A stretch of DNA of 63,911 nt from Thiobacillus sp. UBA6205 (GCA_002421825.1 DISR01000061.1:342-64252), one strand, 5' to 3'; numbered from the stretch's first letter, positions 43,395 through 53,275 are shown. The notes: generated from the letters alone by a model not told the origin. A program made the numbers and translations.

Positions 43395-44672
43395 CTAAAT
43401 CTTCGCAAAGGCCCGTTTCGCAGCCTCGATGGTGGCCTTGATCTCGGCTTCGCCATGCGCCGCCGAGACGAAGCCGGCCTCGAACGCCGACGGCGCCAGA
43501 TACACGCCTTCCAGGATCATGGCGTGGAAGAAGCGATTGAAGCGGTCCTTGTCGCAGGCCATGACCTCGGCATAGGTGCGCGGCGGCATGGCGCTGAAAT
43601 ACACGCCGAACATGCCTCCCACGCTGGCTGCGCTGAACGTCTCGCCGGCTTCGCCCGCCGCCTTGGCCAGTCCTTCGACCAGGCTCAGGGTGCGCGCCGT
43701 CAGCGATTCGTAAAAACCGGGGACGCGCGTGGCCTTGAGCGTGGCCAGGCCCGCCGCCACCGCCACCGGGTTGCCGGACAGCGTGCCGGCCTGGTATACC
43801 GGGCCGACCGGGGCGAGGTAATCCATGATGTCGCGGCGCCCGCCGAACGCGCCCACCGGCATGCCGCCGCCGATGACCTTGCCCAGCGTGGTGAGGTCGG
43901 GGACGATGCCGTACAGGCCCTGCGCGCCCTGCGGCCCGACGCGGAAACCGGTCATCACCTCGTCGAAGATCAGCACCGCGCCGTGCTTGGTGCAGAGTTC
44001 GCGCAGGCCTTCGAGGAAACCCGCGGCCGGCTGCACCAGATTCATGTTGCCGGCCACTGGCTCGACGATGACGGCGGCGATTTCGCTGCCGATCTTGTCG
44101 AACGTGCGCTCGACACCGGCGAGATCGTTGTAGTCCAGCACCAGGGTCTGCGCCGCGACTTCCGCCGGTACGCCGGCCGAGGTCGGATTGCCGAAGGTCA
44201 GCGCGCCCGAGCCCGCCTTCACCAGCAGGAAGTCGGCGTGGCCGTGGTAGCAGCCTTCGAACTTGATGATCTTGCTGCGCCCCGTGAATCCGCGTGCGAG
44301 GCGAATGGCGCTCATGGTCGCCTCGGTGCCGGAACTCACCAGGCGCACCTTCTCGAAGCCCGGCAACAAGCTCACCAGCAGCTCGGCCATTTCCAGCTCG
44401 ACCTCGGTGGGCGCGCCGAAGGACAGGCCCAGCGCGGCCGTTTCCTGCACCGCCTTCACTGCGTCGGGATAAGCGTGGCCGAGGATGGCCGGGCCCCACG
44501 AACCCACATAATCGATGTATTTCTTGCCGTCGGCATCCCACAGGTAGGCGCCTTCTCCGCGTGAAAAGAAGCGCGGCACGCCGCCCACCGACTTGAATGC
44601 ACGAACCGGCGAGTTGACGCCGCCGGGGATGATTTTCTGGGATTGCTCGAACAGGGTGTGGTTGCGGTCCAT
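43395..44672 (-). CDS. hemL: Glutamate-1-semialdehyde 2,1-aminomutase
   Basis: A 425-residue PLP enzyme making 5-aminolevulinate by the C5 path. Motifs: GGVNSPVRAFKSVGG, VSSGTEATMSAIRLAR, GCYHGHAD, VEPVAGNMN, LIFDEVMTGFR and the PLP lysine in TLGKVIGGGMPVG. The ATG shares one base with the stop of thiE upstream. Confidence 0.97.
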   Translation of the reverse strand: MDRNHTLFEQSQKIIPGGVNSPVRAFKSVGGVPRFFSRGEGAYLWDADGKKYIDYVGSWGPAILGHAYPDAVKAVQETAALGLSFGAPTEVELEMAELLVSLLPGFEKVRLVSSGTEATMSAIRLARGFTGRSKIIKFEGCYHGHADFLLVKAGSGALTFGNPTSAGVPAEVAAQTLVLDYNDLAGVERTFDKIGSEIAAVIVEPVAGNMNLVQPAAGFLEGLRELCTKHGAVLIFDEVMTGFRVGPQGAQGLYGIVPDLTTLGKVIGGGMPVGAFGGRRDIMDYLAPVGPVYQAGTLSGNPVAVAAGLATLKATRVPGFYESLTARTLSLVEGLAKAAGEAGETFSAASVGGMFGVYFSAMPPRTYAEVMACDKDRFNRFFHAMILEGVYLAPSAFEAGFVSAAHGEAEIKATIEAAKRAFAKI

Positions 44673-45304
44673 CAGTCTTCCGATTCACAAACAAATAAAC
44701 GATTCAATTCGCGCGCGGCTTGCTCGACATCCGGCGCATCGAACAGCGCCGAGATGACGGCAATGGCGTCCGCGCCGGCTTCAATTAACTCAACTGCATT
44801 TTCCGCCGTAATGCCGCCGATCGCCACTACCGGCAATTTGAGTTCAGCGGCTTCGTGCAACAAGCGGATCGGCGCGCGCAGTGCCTGCGGCTTGGTCGGC
44901 GAAGGGTGGAAACTGCCGAAGGCGACGTAATCGGCCCCGTCGGCCTGGGCCTGGCGCGCGAGTTCCAGGCTCTGGTAGCAGGACACGCCGACGATCTTTT
45001 TCGGCCCGAGAATGATCCGCGCCTCGCGCAGTCCGGCATCCTCGCGCCCGAGATGCACGCCGTCGGCATCGGCGAGGTCGGCCAGGCGCAGGTCGTCGTT
45101 GATGATGAGCGGCACGCCATAGCGGCGGCACAAGGGCAGCAATTCGCTGGCCTGTTCATGGCGCAGGGCAACGTCACCGGTTTTTTCGCGGTACTGCACC
45201 GCCGCCGCGCCGCCCTTCAGCGCGGCTTCGACCATGCGCAGCAGGCGGGCGGTGTCGGCGCATTCCGGCGTCAGCGCGTACACGCCGGAGGGGAAGCCGG
45301 CCAC
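44672..45304 (-). CDS. thiE: Thiamine-phosphate synthase
   Basis: A 210-residue TIM barrel that joins hydroxymethylpyrimidine diphosphate and thiazole phosphate. Motifs: VQYREKTGD, IINDDLRLADLADADGVHLG, GSFHPSPTKP and VAIGGITAENA. The GTG start at 45304 overlaps the thiD stop by one base, and the stop overlaps the hemL start, so thiD-thiE-hemL is tightly coupled. The longer open frame upstream is the overlap with thiD. Confidence 0.95.
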   Translation of the reverse strand: MAGFPSGVYALTPECADTARLLRMVEAALKGGAAAVQYREKTGDVALRHEQASELLPLCRRYGVPLIINDDLRLADLADADGVHLGREDAGLREARIILGPKKIVGVSCYQSLELARQAQADGADYVAFGSFHPSPTKPQALRAPIRLLHEAAELKLPVVAIGGITAENAVELIEAGADAIAVISALFDAPDVEQAARELNRLFVCESED

Positions 45305-46128
45305 TACGCGCTGCCCTGCGCCGGCGTTTCCTGCGCCCAGAAGAAACGGTCGGGCAGGTACTGGCCCATGCCGGGACGGAACGCGGCCTTGAGTGTTTCG
45401 TAGGCGAAATCCTGGCCGTCCTTGACGGCGCGCGGCAGTTCGTTGCCGAACGCGAGGCTCGCCGCTATCGCCGAAGCCAAAGTGCAGCCGGAGCCGTGGT
45501 AGCTGCCGGGCAGGCGATCCCAGGCGTCGGTCTGGATCACGCCTTCCAGGCCATACAGCACGTTGTACACGCGCGGCGTGTTTTCGTGCGTGCCGGTGAT
45601 CAGCACGGATTCGCAACCCATTTGCATGAAGCGGCTGGCGCATTCGGCCAGCGGCAGATGGTCTTCCTCGCCCTCGTTCAAGGCCAGCCGCCGCGCCTCG
45701 ATGCTGTTGGGCGTGATCAGCGTGGTCTGCGGGATGAGCATGTCGCGCATGGCGGCGATGATGTCCTCGCCGGAGAGGTCGTCGCCGCGCCCGGATGCCA
45801 GCACCGGATCCAGCACCACCGGAATGTCCGGGTAATCGGAAAGAATTTCGGCGATCACCGTGATGTTCTCGACGCTGCCCAACAAGCCGATCTTGAACAC
45901 CTCGACCGGCATGTCCTCCAGCAGCATGCGCGCCTGGTCCGCCACCCAGTCGGCGTCCACCGCCAGGATGCCATCCACGCCCGCGGTGTCCTGGATGGTG
46001 ATGGCGGTAATGACCGAGAGGGGGTGGCAGCCCATGCTGGCGAAGGTAAGGATATCCGCCTGCATGCCTGCGCCGCCGGTCGGATCGGAGGCCGCAAAGG
46101 TGAGGACCATGGGTGGGCTTTGTGGCAT
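45304..46128 (-). CDS. thiD: Hydroxymethylpyrimidine (phosphate) kinase
   Basis: A 274-residue ribokinase-like enzyme. Motifs: FAASDPTGGAGMQADILTF, KIGLLGSVENI, VLDPVLASGRGDDL, LITPNSIEARRL and the anion hole with catalytic Asp region GSYHGSGCTLASAIA. Heads the thi-hemL operon. Its 76-base gap to the divergent rubredoxin is too short for a TPP riboswitch. Confidence 0.96.
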   Translation of the reverse strand: MPQSPPMVLTFAASDPTGGAGMQADILTFASMGCHPLSVITAITIQDTAGVDGILAVDADWVADQARMLLEDMPVEVFKIGLLGSVENITVIAEILSDYPDIPVVLDPVLASGRGDDLSGEDIIAAMRDMLIPQTTLITPNSIEARRLALNEGEEDHLPLAECASRFMQMGCESVLITGTHENTPRVYNVLYGLEGVIQTDAWDRLPGSYHGSGCTLASAIAASLAFGNELPRAVKDGQDFAYETLKAAFRPGMGQYLPDRFFWAQETPAQGSA

Positions 46129-46204
46129 TAAACTTTCCTGGAGCGCGGAATCGCGCTGGTTTAGAATGGAACACCGATTTTAGCTTAATCCGCGCCCCTC
46201 TCTC

Positions 46205-46387
46205 ATGAGCAATTCAGCCGATTACAAAATCTGGATGTGCCTGCTGTGCGGCTTTATTTACGATGAAGCCAAGGGCTGGCCGCAGGATGGCATCCCACCC
46301 GGCACCCGCTGGGAGGACATACCGACGAACTGGACCTGTCCCGACTGCGGCGCGCGAAAAGAAGACTTCGAAATGATCGCGGTCTGA
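46205..46387 (+). CDS. Rubredoxin
   Basis: A 60-residue one-iron electron carrier. The iron is held by two pairs of Cys in CLLCGFIYDE and CPDCGARKEDF. The N-terminal eight residues extend the usual core slightly. It diverges from thiD; rubredoxin beside hemL/thi genes is common in Betaproteobacteria. Confidence 0.96.
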   Translation: MSNSADYKIWMCLLCGFIYDEAKGWPQDGIPPGTRWEDIPTNWTCPDCGARKEDFEMIAV

Positions 46388-46448
46388 GACCCATTTCCGG
46401 GCGAACCGCCAATCGAGAAAAAGCGCTTAACCCCGTGCCCCCCGTGGT

Positions 46449-47210
46449 TCAAACGTCTTTGCAAATCGCCCTTAAAGTCGGCACCGCCAGTCCCGCCGCA
46501 TCGGCATGCTGCAATGCCCGCGCCAGCCTGGCCGGTGCGGAGCGCCCGGTGCAGCCGTGCATGGGATCGCCTTCGAACGCTTCCAGCATGCCGGCGATCA
46601 GTCTTGCGCGGTCATGCTTCACCCCCGCCAGCCAATCCTGGATGGCCATGACCTCATCCGCCACCTGACGCGCGAATGCTTCGTGGTTCCGCCACAACTC
46701 GCTCACCGTGCCGCCGGTCCTGAGCCCGGCAATATTGGTGGTGAGGATATAGACATTCTTGCGCACCAGCTCGAACAGCAGTTCGTCACTGCTGTCCAGC
46801 TGTCGCGCAGGAATCTCGATGCTGGCGAGCGCACGCACCAGCAGGCCCGCGCCGGGACCAGCGGCAGGCGAGGCGATCAGCGGCCTGGCATCGGTGCCTT
46901 TCTTTTTCTCGAACCAGACCGAGATCACGGTGGGGTTTTCGATGCCGTGCGCCTGCCAGTCGCGCGGCAGCAGTTCGTTCTGGATCAGGCCGATGCGCCC
47001 CTTCCAGGGTGCCGGCAAGGCTGCCAGCACGCCGTGCAGATCCGGCTCGGCCACCGCCACCAGAACCAGTGTCGGCGCCGGATGTGCCGCGGCAACCGCA
47101 TTCATGTCGTCGCCGCGATTCACGGGTACGACAAGGTTTCCGCTCCTCAGCAAGCCGCCTGCGAATATGCGGCCCAACTGGCCCAATCCGATAACAACCG
47201 TCTCCTGCAT
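46449..47210 (-). CDS. Rossmann-fold dehydrogenase-like protein, PanE-related
   Basis: A 253-residue protein opening with a nucleotide-binding loop VVIGLGQLGRIFAGG. Later segments (LIQNELLPRDWQAHGIENP, KNVYILTTNIAGL, GCTGRSAPARLARAL) resemble the ketopantoate reductase group, but I cannot locate its full catalytic set, so the substrate stays open. ATG 47210 puts the loop at the N-terminus as expected; the frame opens 62 codons earlier inside the upstream gene. Confidence 0.7.
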   Translation of the reverse strand: MQETVVIGLGQLGRIFAGGLLRSGNLVVPVNRGDDMNAVAAAHPAPTLVLVAVAEPDLHGVLAALPAPWKGRIGLIQNELLPRDWQAHGIENPTVISVWFEKKKGTDARPLIASPAAGPGAGLLVRALASIEIPARQLDSSDELLFELVRKNVYILTTNIAGLRTGGTVSELWRNHEAFARQVADEVMAIQDWLAGVKHDRARLIAGMLEAFEGDPMHGCTGRSAPARLARALQHADAAGLAVPTLRAICKDV

Positions 47211-47235
47211 GAAACCGTACCCTGAATAAGCAAAA

Positions 47236-50010
47236 TTACGCGTCAGCCTGATCTGCCGATGGCGGGAAAGCGTCGCTCGGCAAGTCAAGAAAGTATCCCT
47301 GCACGAGGTTGACGCCGAACTCCCCCAGCATCTTGAATGTTTTTTCGTTTTCCACGTATTCGGCCACCACGGTTTTCCCCAGCCCCTTGGCGACATTGAC
47401 GATGGCCCTGACGAACACCTGGTTGTCCGTATCCAGGTGCAAATCCCGGATGAACAGGCCGTCTATCTTGAGCGTATCGGCGCGCAGGTGCTTGAGATAG
47501 GCAAACGACGAGAAGCCCGTGCCGAAATCGTCCAGGCAGACACCGCAGCCGATCTGGTGCAGGGATTCGATCAGGCGCTGGGCATCGTGCAGGTCCGCCA
47601 CTGCGGCGGTTTCCGTCAACTCCACGATCAGACGGCTGGGGGAAACCTTGTGGCGCTGGAGGGTGTCGGCGATGTATTGCGAAAGCGTAGGCTCGCCAAG
47701 CGAGCGTGCGGAAATGTTGACTGCGATGCTGGGAGCCTGCGGCGCACCGGCCAGCGTCTTCACCGCCTCGCCGATCACCCAGCGGTCGATCTCCATCACG
47801 CGCCCGGTCTTTTCCGCCACCGGAATGAAATGCGTCGGCATGATCAGCTGCTGCGGGTCACGCTCGTCGGCCATGCGCACCAGCGCCTCGCAGTGCGACA
47901 GGCTTTTGTCCGGGACACGATAGATGCCCTGGTAATGCAGCCTGAACAGCCCGTTTTCCAGGGCGTGGCTGATCCTGTCGTTCCAGGTCAACCGTTCCAT
48001 GGTAATGACATTGGCTTCGTTGTCCGCACGGTACACCCGCCAGGTGTTCTTGCCGGCCTGCTTGGCCTGGTACATCGCGATATCCGCCTTGGCGACGAGC
48101 TCGTCCGCATCCGCTGCATGATCCGGCAGGTAAGCCACCCCCAGGCTGGTGGTCAACCGCAGGTTGCGCCCCTCGAAGCGGAACGGAATCTGCGCGACGG
48201 CGCGAACGACGCGCTCCGCGAGGACTTCGGCCTCATTGGCCCGGACATTCGGCAGCAGAATGGCGAATTCGTCACCGCCGAGGCGCGCGAAGATTTCGCT
48301 GCGCCTGATCAGGGTGCCGGCCTCCCCCGCCACCCGGATCAGCAGGGCGTCGCCCGCGCGGTGCCCGAAGTTGTCATTGATCTCCTTGAACTCGTCGAGA
48401 TCGAAAAATATCACGGCGCAGCGCTCCTCCCGCCTTTCGGCTTCCGACACCACGCGCTCCAGCTCGGACTGGAAACGGTGCCTGTTGTAGAGCCCGGTAA
48501 GCGGGTCGCGCTCCGCGAGATAGATCAGCTGCTCTGCCGTCTGGCGCTCGCGCGTGACATCCTCGTAGATCCACAGGTGGCCGATGAAACGCCCCATTTT
48601 GTCGCGCACGGGAAAATCCAGCTCGGTGAACACCCTGCCGTCGGCCAGCTGGATTTCGAAACTGTCGGAGATTTCGCGCGTCTCCAGCACCGAGAGCAGA
48701 TGTTTGGAAAAATGATCCGGGCGCGCGAGCATGTTGGACGATTTCAACAACACCTCGTCGACCGGAACCCCGACCAGCGGGCTCGACTCGTCGATCGCCC
48801 ACATCCGGTTGAATGCGGGATTGTGATAGATGACCCGGCTGTCCGCCCCGACGAACAGGATGCCGAGACTCATGGCCGACAGCAGCGAAATCAGCCGCGC
48901 CCGCTCCTGCTCGGACTCCTCCAGGTAATGCATCTGCATGCTTTCGGCCAGCCTGAGGCTGGCAACGGCCTGCCTCAGGCTGGCTTCCGTGCTTTTCAGG
49001 GCATCGACATTGTGAATGCTGGCACGTATGCCCATGTTGTTCGCCTGGCTGTCATAGATCGGCAGCCAGCTGGCGGATGCCCAGAACACACTGCCGTCCT
49101 TGCGGCAGGCGCGGAACAGATAGCCGCTGTCGGCCGAACCGTTCAGCGCCTCCCGCAATCTGGGCTCCGCCGCCGCACGGTCTTCGGGGTGGACCACGCT
49201 GATCGGAAAGTTGCGCATCGCCATGCACTCGGCCTCGGGGTAACCGAGCATGCGTTCTACTGAGGGGTTGACCCACAAAAGCCTTCCGTCCGGGGAAAGC
49301 CAGAACTCGAGATCATGGGTGTAGTCGGCGATGGCATGAAAGCGCGCTTCGCTGTCGCGCAACTGCAGCACCTGGCTGCGCACCGACTCGCTCATCCGGT
49401 TGAACGCCGATGCCAGGCGGTCAAGCTCAGGCTCGCCCTGCAGCGGAATTTGCGTGTCGTAGTCGCCGGCCGCGACGCGCGTGCTCGCATCCGCCAGCGC
49501 ATGAAACTGGCGCGTGACCCAGCGCGCGACCAGGAACAGGAGAATCCAGCTGGCGACCAGCGCCGCCAGCGCCAGGCTGATGTTTTGTATGTAGGCCTGG
49601 CGTCTCGCGGCCTCGATCACGTGGCCGGACAGCCCGAACTCGATTTCGCCATAAATCCCGCCTCCAAGCCTGATCGGGCTTTGGGCGCTGAAGTGCGCAG
49701 CGCCAAGGCCCGGCCGCTCGAACCTGGCCACCAGAAAACCCGTGCGGTCCCGCACGCTCAGATAGACCAGTTCGGGATCCCTGCTGATGTTTTCGACTTC
49801 GTCCTTGATCGTGGCCAGATCGCGCTGCAGCATCGGCCCCGCCAGCGCGGCCGACAGGAGCCTGCTGATGTCCTCGACCCTGTGGTTGATCTGGGCCTTG
49901 ACGGCCTCGTCTATCAGGCGCGCGCTGTTATAGGCCATCGCGCCAAGCAACAATGCCTGCACCAGCAGAATTCCCAGCAGCAGGCGGGTGCGAAGGTTTG
50001 GGCGCTTCAC
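47236..50010 (-). CDS. HAMP-PAS-PAS-GGDEF-EAL signalling protein
   Basis: A 924-residue membrane sensor for c-di-GMP turnover. TM1 (8-30), periplasmic domain, TM2 (about 145-165), HAMP (VTRQFHALADASTRVAAGDY), PAS (about 220-335, with PAC), a second PAS (about 380-500), GGDEF (motif intact, 578-582) and EAL (E708-A-L; ELTET, DDFGTGFSSFAYLKHL, LKIDGLF). Both catalytic domains look intact. The GTG start overlaps the stop of the PhnD-like gene by four bases, which suggests that the binding protein supplies the signal. Confidence 0.9.
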   Translation of the reverse strand: MKRPNLRTRLLLGILLVQALLLGAMAYNSARLIDEAVKAQINHRVEDISRLLSAALAGPMLQRDLATIKDEVENISRDPELVYLSVRDRTGFLVARFERPGLGAAHFSAQSPIRLGGGIYGEIEFGLSGHVIEAARRQAYIQNISLALAALVASWILLFLVARWVTRQFHALADASTRVAAGDYDTQIPLQGEPELDRLASAFNRMSESVRSQVLQLRDSEARFHAIADYTHDLEFWLSPDGRLLWVNPSVERMLGYPEAECMAMRNFPISVVHPEDRAAAEPRLREALNGSADSGYLFRACRKDGSVFWASASWLPIYDSQANNMGIRASIHNVDALKSTEASLRQAVASLRLAESMQMHYLEESEQERARLISLLSAMSLGILFVGADSRVIYHNPAFNRMWAIDESSPLVGVPVDEVLLKSSNMLARPDHFSKHLLSVLETREISDSFEIQLADGRVFTELDFPVRDKMGRFIGHLWIYEDVTRERQTAEQLIYLAERDPLTGLYNRHRFQSELERVVSEAERREERCAVIFFDLDEFKEINDNFGHRAGDALLIRVAGEAGTLIRRSEIFARLGGDEFAILLPNVRANEAEVLAERVVRAVAQIPFRFEGRNLRLTTSLGVAYLPDHAADADELVAKADIAMYQAKQAGKNTWRVYRADNEANVITMERLTWNDRISHALENGLFRLHYQGIYRVPDKSLSHCEALVRMADERDPQQLIMPTHFIPVAEKTGRVMEIDRWVIGEAVKTLAGAPQAPSIAVNISARSLGEPTLSQYIADTLQRHKVSPSRLIVELTETAAVADLHDAQRLIESLHQIGCGVCLDDFGTGFSSFAYLKHLRADTLKIDGLFIRDLHLDTDNQVFVRAIVNVAKGLGKTVVAEYVENEKTFKMLGEFGVNLVQGYFLDLPSDAFPPSADQADA

Positions 50011-50957
50011 CTGGCTGTCCCGGCAGCGTTTTCCTGGCTCTGGAAACGCCGCTTGAGCTCCAGCGCATCCCCCTCGACCTGCCTCAATTCAGCCTCGCGC
50101 AGCGCCCTCACGCCGCCGAAACCGGTTTTCTTCAAAAAGACCGAGCCGGCTTCGTCGTGCATGAATTTCTCGACGGCCAGCCGGATTTCCTGTTCGCGCA
50201 GGGCCGTGGTGCGCGGATGCACCAGGAATACCGGGCCAGGCAGGTCAGGCGTGCCGGCGATGATGCGCAGCTTGTCCCTGACCGCCTTGGACAGCTGGAA
50301 AAAGGGGTACACGCCGACGACAGCCGCATCGGCCTGGTTTTCGCTTACATGGGTGGCGGCATTGCCATGCGTGCCCACTTCCGCCACCGTCAGGCGCCGT
50401 CCCGGGCTGAGCCCGCTTTTCTCCAGCATCCTGGCAAGGCGTATGTTCGCGACGGCGTTCGGGTCCGGAATCGCGATGGTCTTGTCGCGCAGGTCGCCCA
50501 GCTTGTGGTAAGCGCTGTCCGCCCGCACCACCACGAAACCCTTGGCCGGTTCCTCGTAAATCAGCACGGGTCTGTACCCGCCCTCCTTCCAGGCAAGCCA
50601 GGCCATGTGCGGCGCAGTCAGCACCACATCGTACTCGCCTGTCAGCGTGCGTTCATGGAACGTGGAATAATCCTTCGCGCTCTCCAGGCCGACCGGGTGC
50701 CCGATCGATTCGCCGAGGTGGTCGGCCAAGGGCTGGTAGGCGTCCGCTATGGCCCTGGACGACAACTGCGGGAATACGCCGAAACGGAGCGGAGCCGAAG
50801 CCGCCGGCACGGCGACAGCCAGGAAAACAAGGAGCGCGGCCGTCAGGAATTTCGCGGTTCTCGGGGTGCTCTCCCGAGACATGCCCACGCCTCTCGCCAC
50901 AAGCTTCCTGGACGCAGGAAACAGGCAGGCACACGCAGTGTCCTGAAAAACGGACAT
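50007..50957 (-). CDS. PhnD-like periplasmic binding protein
   Basis: A 316-residue substrate-binding protein of the phosphate/phosphonate type: PLRFGVFPQLSSRAIADAYQPLADHLGESIG, YDVVLTAPHMAWLAWKEGGY, and VVGVYPFFQLSK. No permease or ATPase is nearby, so it is more likely a sensor component for the coupled GGDEF-EAL protein than part of an importer. ATG 50957 has gaagga seven bases upstream; an internal ATG at 50882 would give a more typical signal peptide (AKFLTAALLVFLAVAVPAASA). Confidence 0.82.
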   Translation of the reverse strand: MSVFQDTACACLFPASRKLVARGVGMSRESTPRTAKFLTAALLVFLAVAVPAASAPLRFGVFPQLSSRAIADAYQPLADHLGESIGHPVGLESAKDYSTFHERTLTGEYDVVLTAPHMAWLAWKEGGYRPVLIYEEPAKGFVVVRADSAYHKLGDLRDKTIAIPDPNAVANIRLARMLEKSGLSPGRRLTVAEVGTHGNAATHVSENQADAAVVGVYPFFQLSKAVRDKLRIIAGTPDLPGPVFLVHPRTTALREQEIRLAVEKFMHDEAGSVFLKKTGFGGVRALREAELRQVEGDALELKRRFQSQENAAGTAR

Positions 50958-51018
50958 GATTTTCCTTCTCCGCAAGAAACGCCGCCGATCGAGGCAACTT
51001 TGTCGACTTTTTTGTATT

Positions 51019-52332
51019 CTAGATAATTTTTCGCAGAACCTTGGAGCGGCGCTGGAAGTTGTACAGCACCTGCTTGCGGCGCGGCAGTGCCTCGGGCGTG
51101 GTTTCGACGAAACCGCGCTCCTCGAACCAGTGCTCGGCACGGGTCGTGAGCACGAACAGCGCCTTCATGCGTTTTTTGCGGGCGAGCGTCTGCGCCGCCT
51201 CCAGCAGGCGGTCGCCGAGGCCGCGCCGGCGAAATTCGGGCTGCACGGCGAGGCAGGCCATCTCCGCCGCCTTTTCCTCGGGGAAAGGATAGAGCGCGAC
51301 ACAGCCCAGGATCATGCCGTCGGATTCCAGCACCAGGAAACGGTCGACTTCCATTTCCAGGAGTTCGCGCGAGCGGCGCACGAGAGTGCCCTCGCGCTCC
51401 AGCGGCTCGATCAGGTTGAGAATGCCGCCGACGTCTTCGATGGTGGCGCTGCGTATGGTTTCCAGCGGTGTAGGCGTGATCAGCGTGCCCACCCCGTCGC
51501 GCGTAAAAAGTTCGGCCAGCAACGCGCCGTCGCGATGGCGCGAAATCAGGTGCGCACGCTTCACACCCTGTTTGCAGGCCTGCACCGCGGCCGGCAGATA
51601 ATAGGTGAGATCATCCTGCGCCTTGCGTTTCCGGTCGGTGAGCTTTTGCGCCTCCGCCACGGTCAGCGTGGATATCAGCCTGTTCTTTGCCCCGGTCACC
51701 CCATCGGCATCCATCAGGAACACCAGCTTGTCGGCAGACAGGGCGGCGGCGGCATGCAAGGCCACGTCCTCCAGGGTGAGGTTGAAAATCTCGCCGGTCG
51801 GTGAATAGCCGATGGGCGAGAGCAGCACGATCTCGCCATCGTCCAGGCGTTTCTGGATCGCCTCGGCGTGGATTTTGCGCACCTCGCCGGTGTGCTGCAG
51901 ATCGATGCCGCCGAGAACGCCGATGGGTTTGGCGGTGACGAAGTTGCCCGCGGCGACGCGAATATCCGAACCCGCCATGGGCGTATTGGCCAGCCCCAAT
52001 GACAGCAGCGCCTCGATTTCCACGCGCACGATGCCGACCGCCTCCTTGACGCTGGAAAGCGCAGCCTCGTCCGTCACGCGCACGCCCTGCACATAGCGCA
52101 TCTCTGCGCCGCGCTCCTGCATCTGCGCCTCGACCTGGGGGCGCGCGCCGTGCACCAGCACCAGCCGCACGCCCAGGCTGCTCAACAGGTTGATGTCATG
52201 CGCCAGGCCCGTGAATTGCCCCTCGGACACCACCTCGCCGCCGAAGGCGACGACGAAGGTCTTGCCGCGAAAGGCATTGATGTAGGGCGCGGCCGAGCGG
52301 AACCAGTGGACGAATTCGGTTAGTTTTTGCAT
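51019..52332 (-). CDS. argA: N-acetylglutamate synthase
   Basis: A 437-residue enzyme for the first arginine step. The N-terminal amino-acid-kinase-like domain (VVAFGGEVVSEG, LVLVHGARPQVE) binds arginine in relatives; the C-terminal GNAT domain (about 295-437) has LAVQPEFRRRGLGDRLLE for acetyl-CoA and HWFEERGFVE. ATG 52332 is preferred to an in-frame TTG at 52341. Feedback inhibition by arginine is expected from the family. Confidence 0.95.
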   Translation of the reverse strand: MQKLTEFVHWFRSAAPYINAFRGKTFVVAFGGEVVSEGQFTGLAHDINLLSSLGVRLVLVHGARPQVEAQMQERGAEMRYVQGVRVTDEAALSSVKEAVGIVRVEIEALLSLGLANTPMAGSDIRVAAGNFVTAKPIGVLGGIDLQHTGEVRKIHAEAIQKRLDDGEIVLLSPIGYSPTGEIFNLTLEDVALHAAAALSADKLVFLMDADGVTGAKNRLISTLTVAEAQKLTDRKRKAQDDLTYYLPAAVQACKQGVKRAHLISRHRDGALLAELFTRDGVGTLITPTPLETIRSATIEDVGGILNLIEPLEREGTLVRRSRELLEMEVDRFLVLESDGMILGCVALYPFPEEKAAEMACLAVQPEFRRRGLGDRLLEAAQTLARKKRMKALFVLTTRAEHWFEERGFVETTPEALPRRKQVLYNFQRRSKVLRKII

Positions 52333-52380
52333 GGCCTTCAATTTAACCCGAGGCGGTCGCCAAACAAAGGTTTTTGGGCC

Positions 52381-53109
52381 TCATTTGGCAAAATCGCCCC
52401 ACAAGGCCTGCATGGCTGCAACAGCCGCCAGCGCTGCGGTTTCGGTGCGCAGGATGCGCGGTCCGAGACGGACAGGGACAAATCCGAAATCGGTGATGAG
52501 CGCAGACTCTTCCGGTTCGAAGCCGCCTTCCGGCCCTGCCGCCAGCCACACGGGACCTGAAGGCGGCGGCAAATCCTTCAGCGTGATTTCGGCCTCGGGC
52601 GACAGAAACACTCTGAGTCCGGCCGGCTGTGTCGCCAGCCACTGCGGCACATCCAGCGGCATCGCCACCTGCGGCAGTTGATTGCGCCCGCATTGTTCGC
52701 AGGCCGCCATCACGATGCCCTGCCAGTGCTCGACCCGGCGCGCGGCGCGCTCGCTGCTAAGCTTGACCACGCTGCGGCGCATGGCCAGGGGCTGGATCGC
52801 CGTCACGCCCAGTTCCACCGCCTTTTGCAGGGTGTAGTCCATGCGCTCGCCGCTGGAAATGCCTTGGGCAAGGCGAATATCGAGCGGCGACTCGCGCTCG
52901 ACGTCGCGCCACTCGCGGCAAAGCGCGGTCACGCCGTCCCGGTCCACCCACTCCAGCAACGCGGGATATTCACCGCCCTGGCCGTTGAACAGCACCACTT
53001 CGGTTCCCTTGACCAGGCGCAGCACACGGCTCGCATGGTGGGCGGGAACCGGCGGCAGTTCGATTTTGGCACCGGGGCTCAGGGGGAGGTCTACAAAGAA
53101 GCGTGGCAT
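52381..53109 (-). CDS. rsmE: 16S rRNA m3U1498 methyltransferase
   Basis: A 242-residue SPOUT enzyme: N-terminal PUA-like part (PRFFVDLPLSPG, HHASRVLRLVKG) and the trefoil-knot domain with WLAAGPEGGFEPEE and LGPRILRTETAALAAVA. ATG 53109 gives the usual MPRFFV opening. argA follows 48 bases later on the same strand. Confidence 0.96.
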   Translation of the reverse strand: MPRFFVDLPLSPGAKIELPPVPAHHASRVLRLVKGTEVVLFNGQGGEYPALLEWVDRDGVTALCREWRDVERESPLDIRLAQGISSGERMDYTLQKAVELGVTAIQPLAMRRSVVKLSSERAARRVEHWQGIVMAACEQCGRNQLPQVAMPLDVPQWLATQPAGLRVFLSPEAEITLKDLPPPSGPVWLAAGPEGGFEPEESALITDFGFVPVRLGPRILRTETAALAAVAAMQALWGDFAK

Positions 53110-53190
53110 GGAATTTTGAAACAAGTGAGGTTGGCGGCAAAATACTTGTCGATTATCGCCTTATCCAGGGGCACGATAAACGAAAACCGA

Positions 53191-53265
53191 TTTGAACAAA
53201 GAGGACAAGAGGACAGGAGGAAGCCTTCCGTCACCCCACCCTCTTGTCCTCATGTCCTCTTTGTA
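53191..53265. repeat. Intergenic inverted repeat with gaggaca units (element D)
   Basis: The left arm (53191-53220) contains a 29-base exact match, inverted, to element C. The right arm (53241-53264) carries ctcttgtcctcatgtcctct, pairing with the left units. It lies between two divergent genes and ends about 11 bases before the thioredoxin-like start. Confidence 0.88.
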
Positions 53266-53275
53266 AAGGCTTTTT

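Noticed and set aside
46129..46204. Possible TPP riboswitch ahead of thiD
   Set aside because: The gap is only 76 bases and lacks the conserved thi-box sequences.
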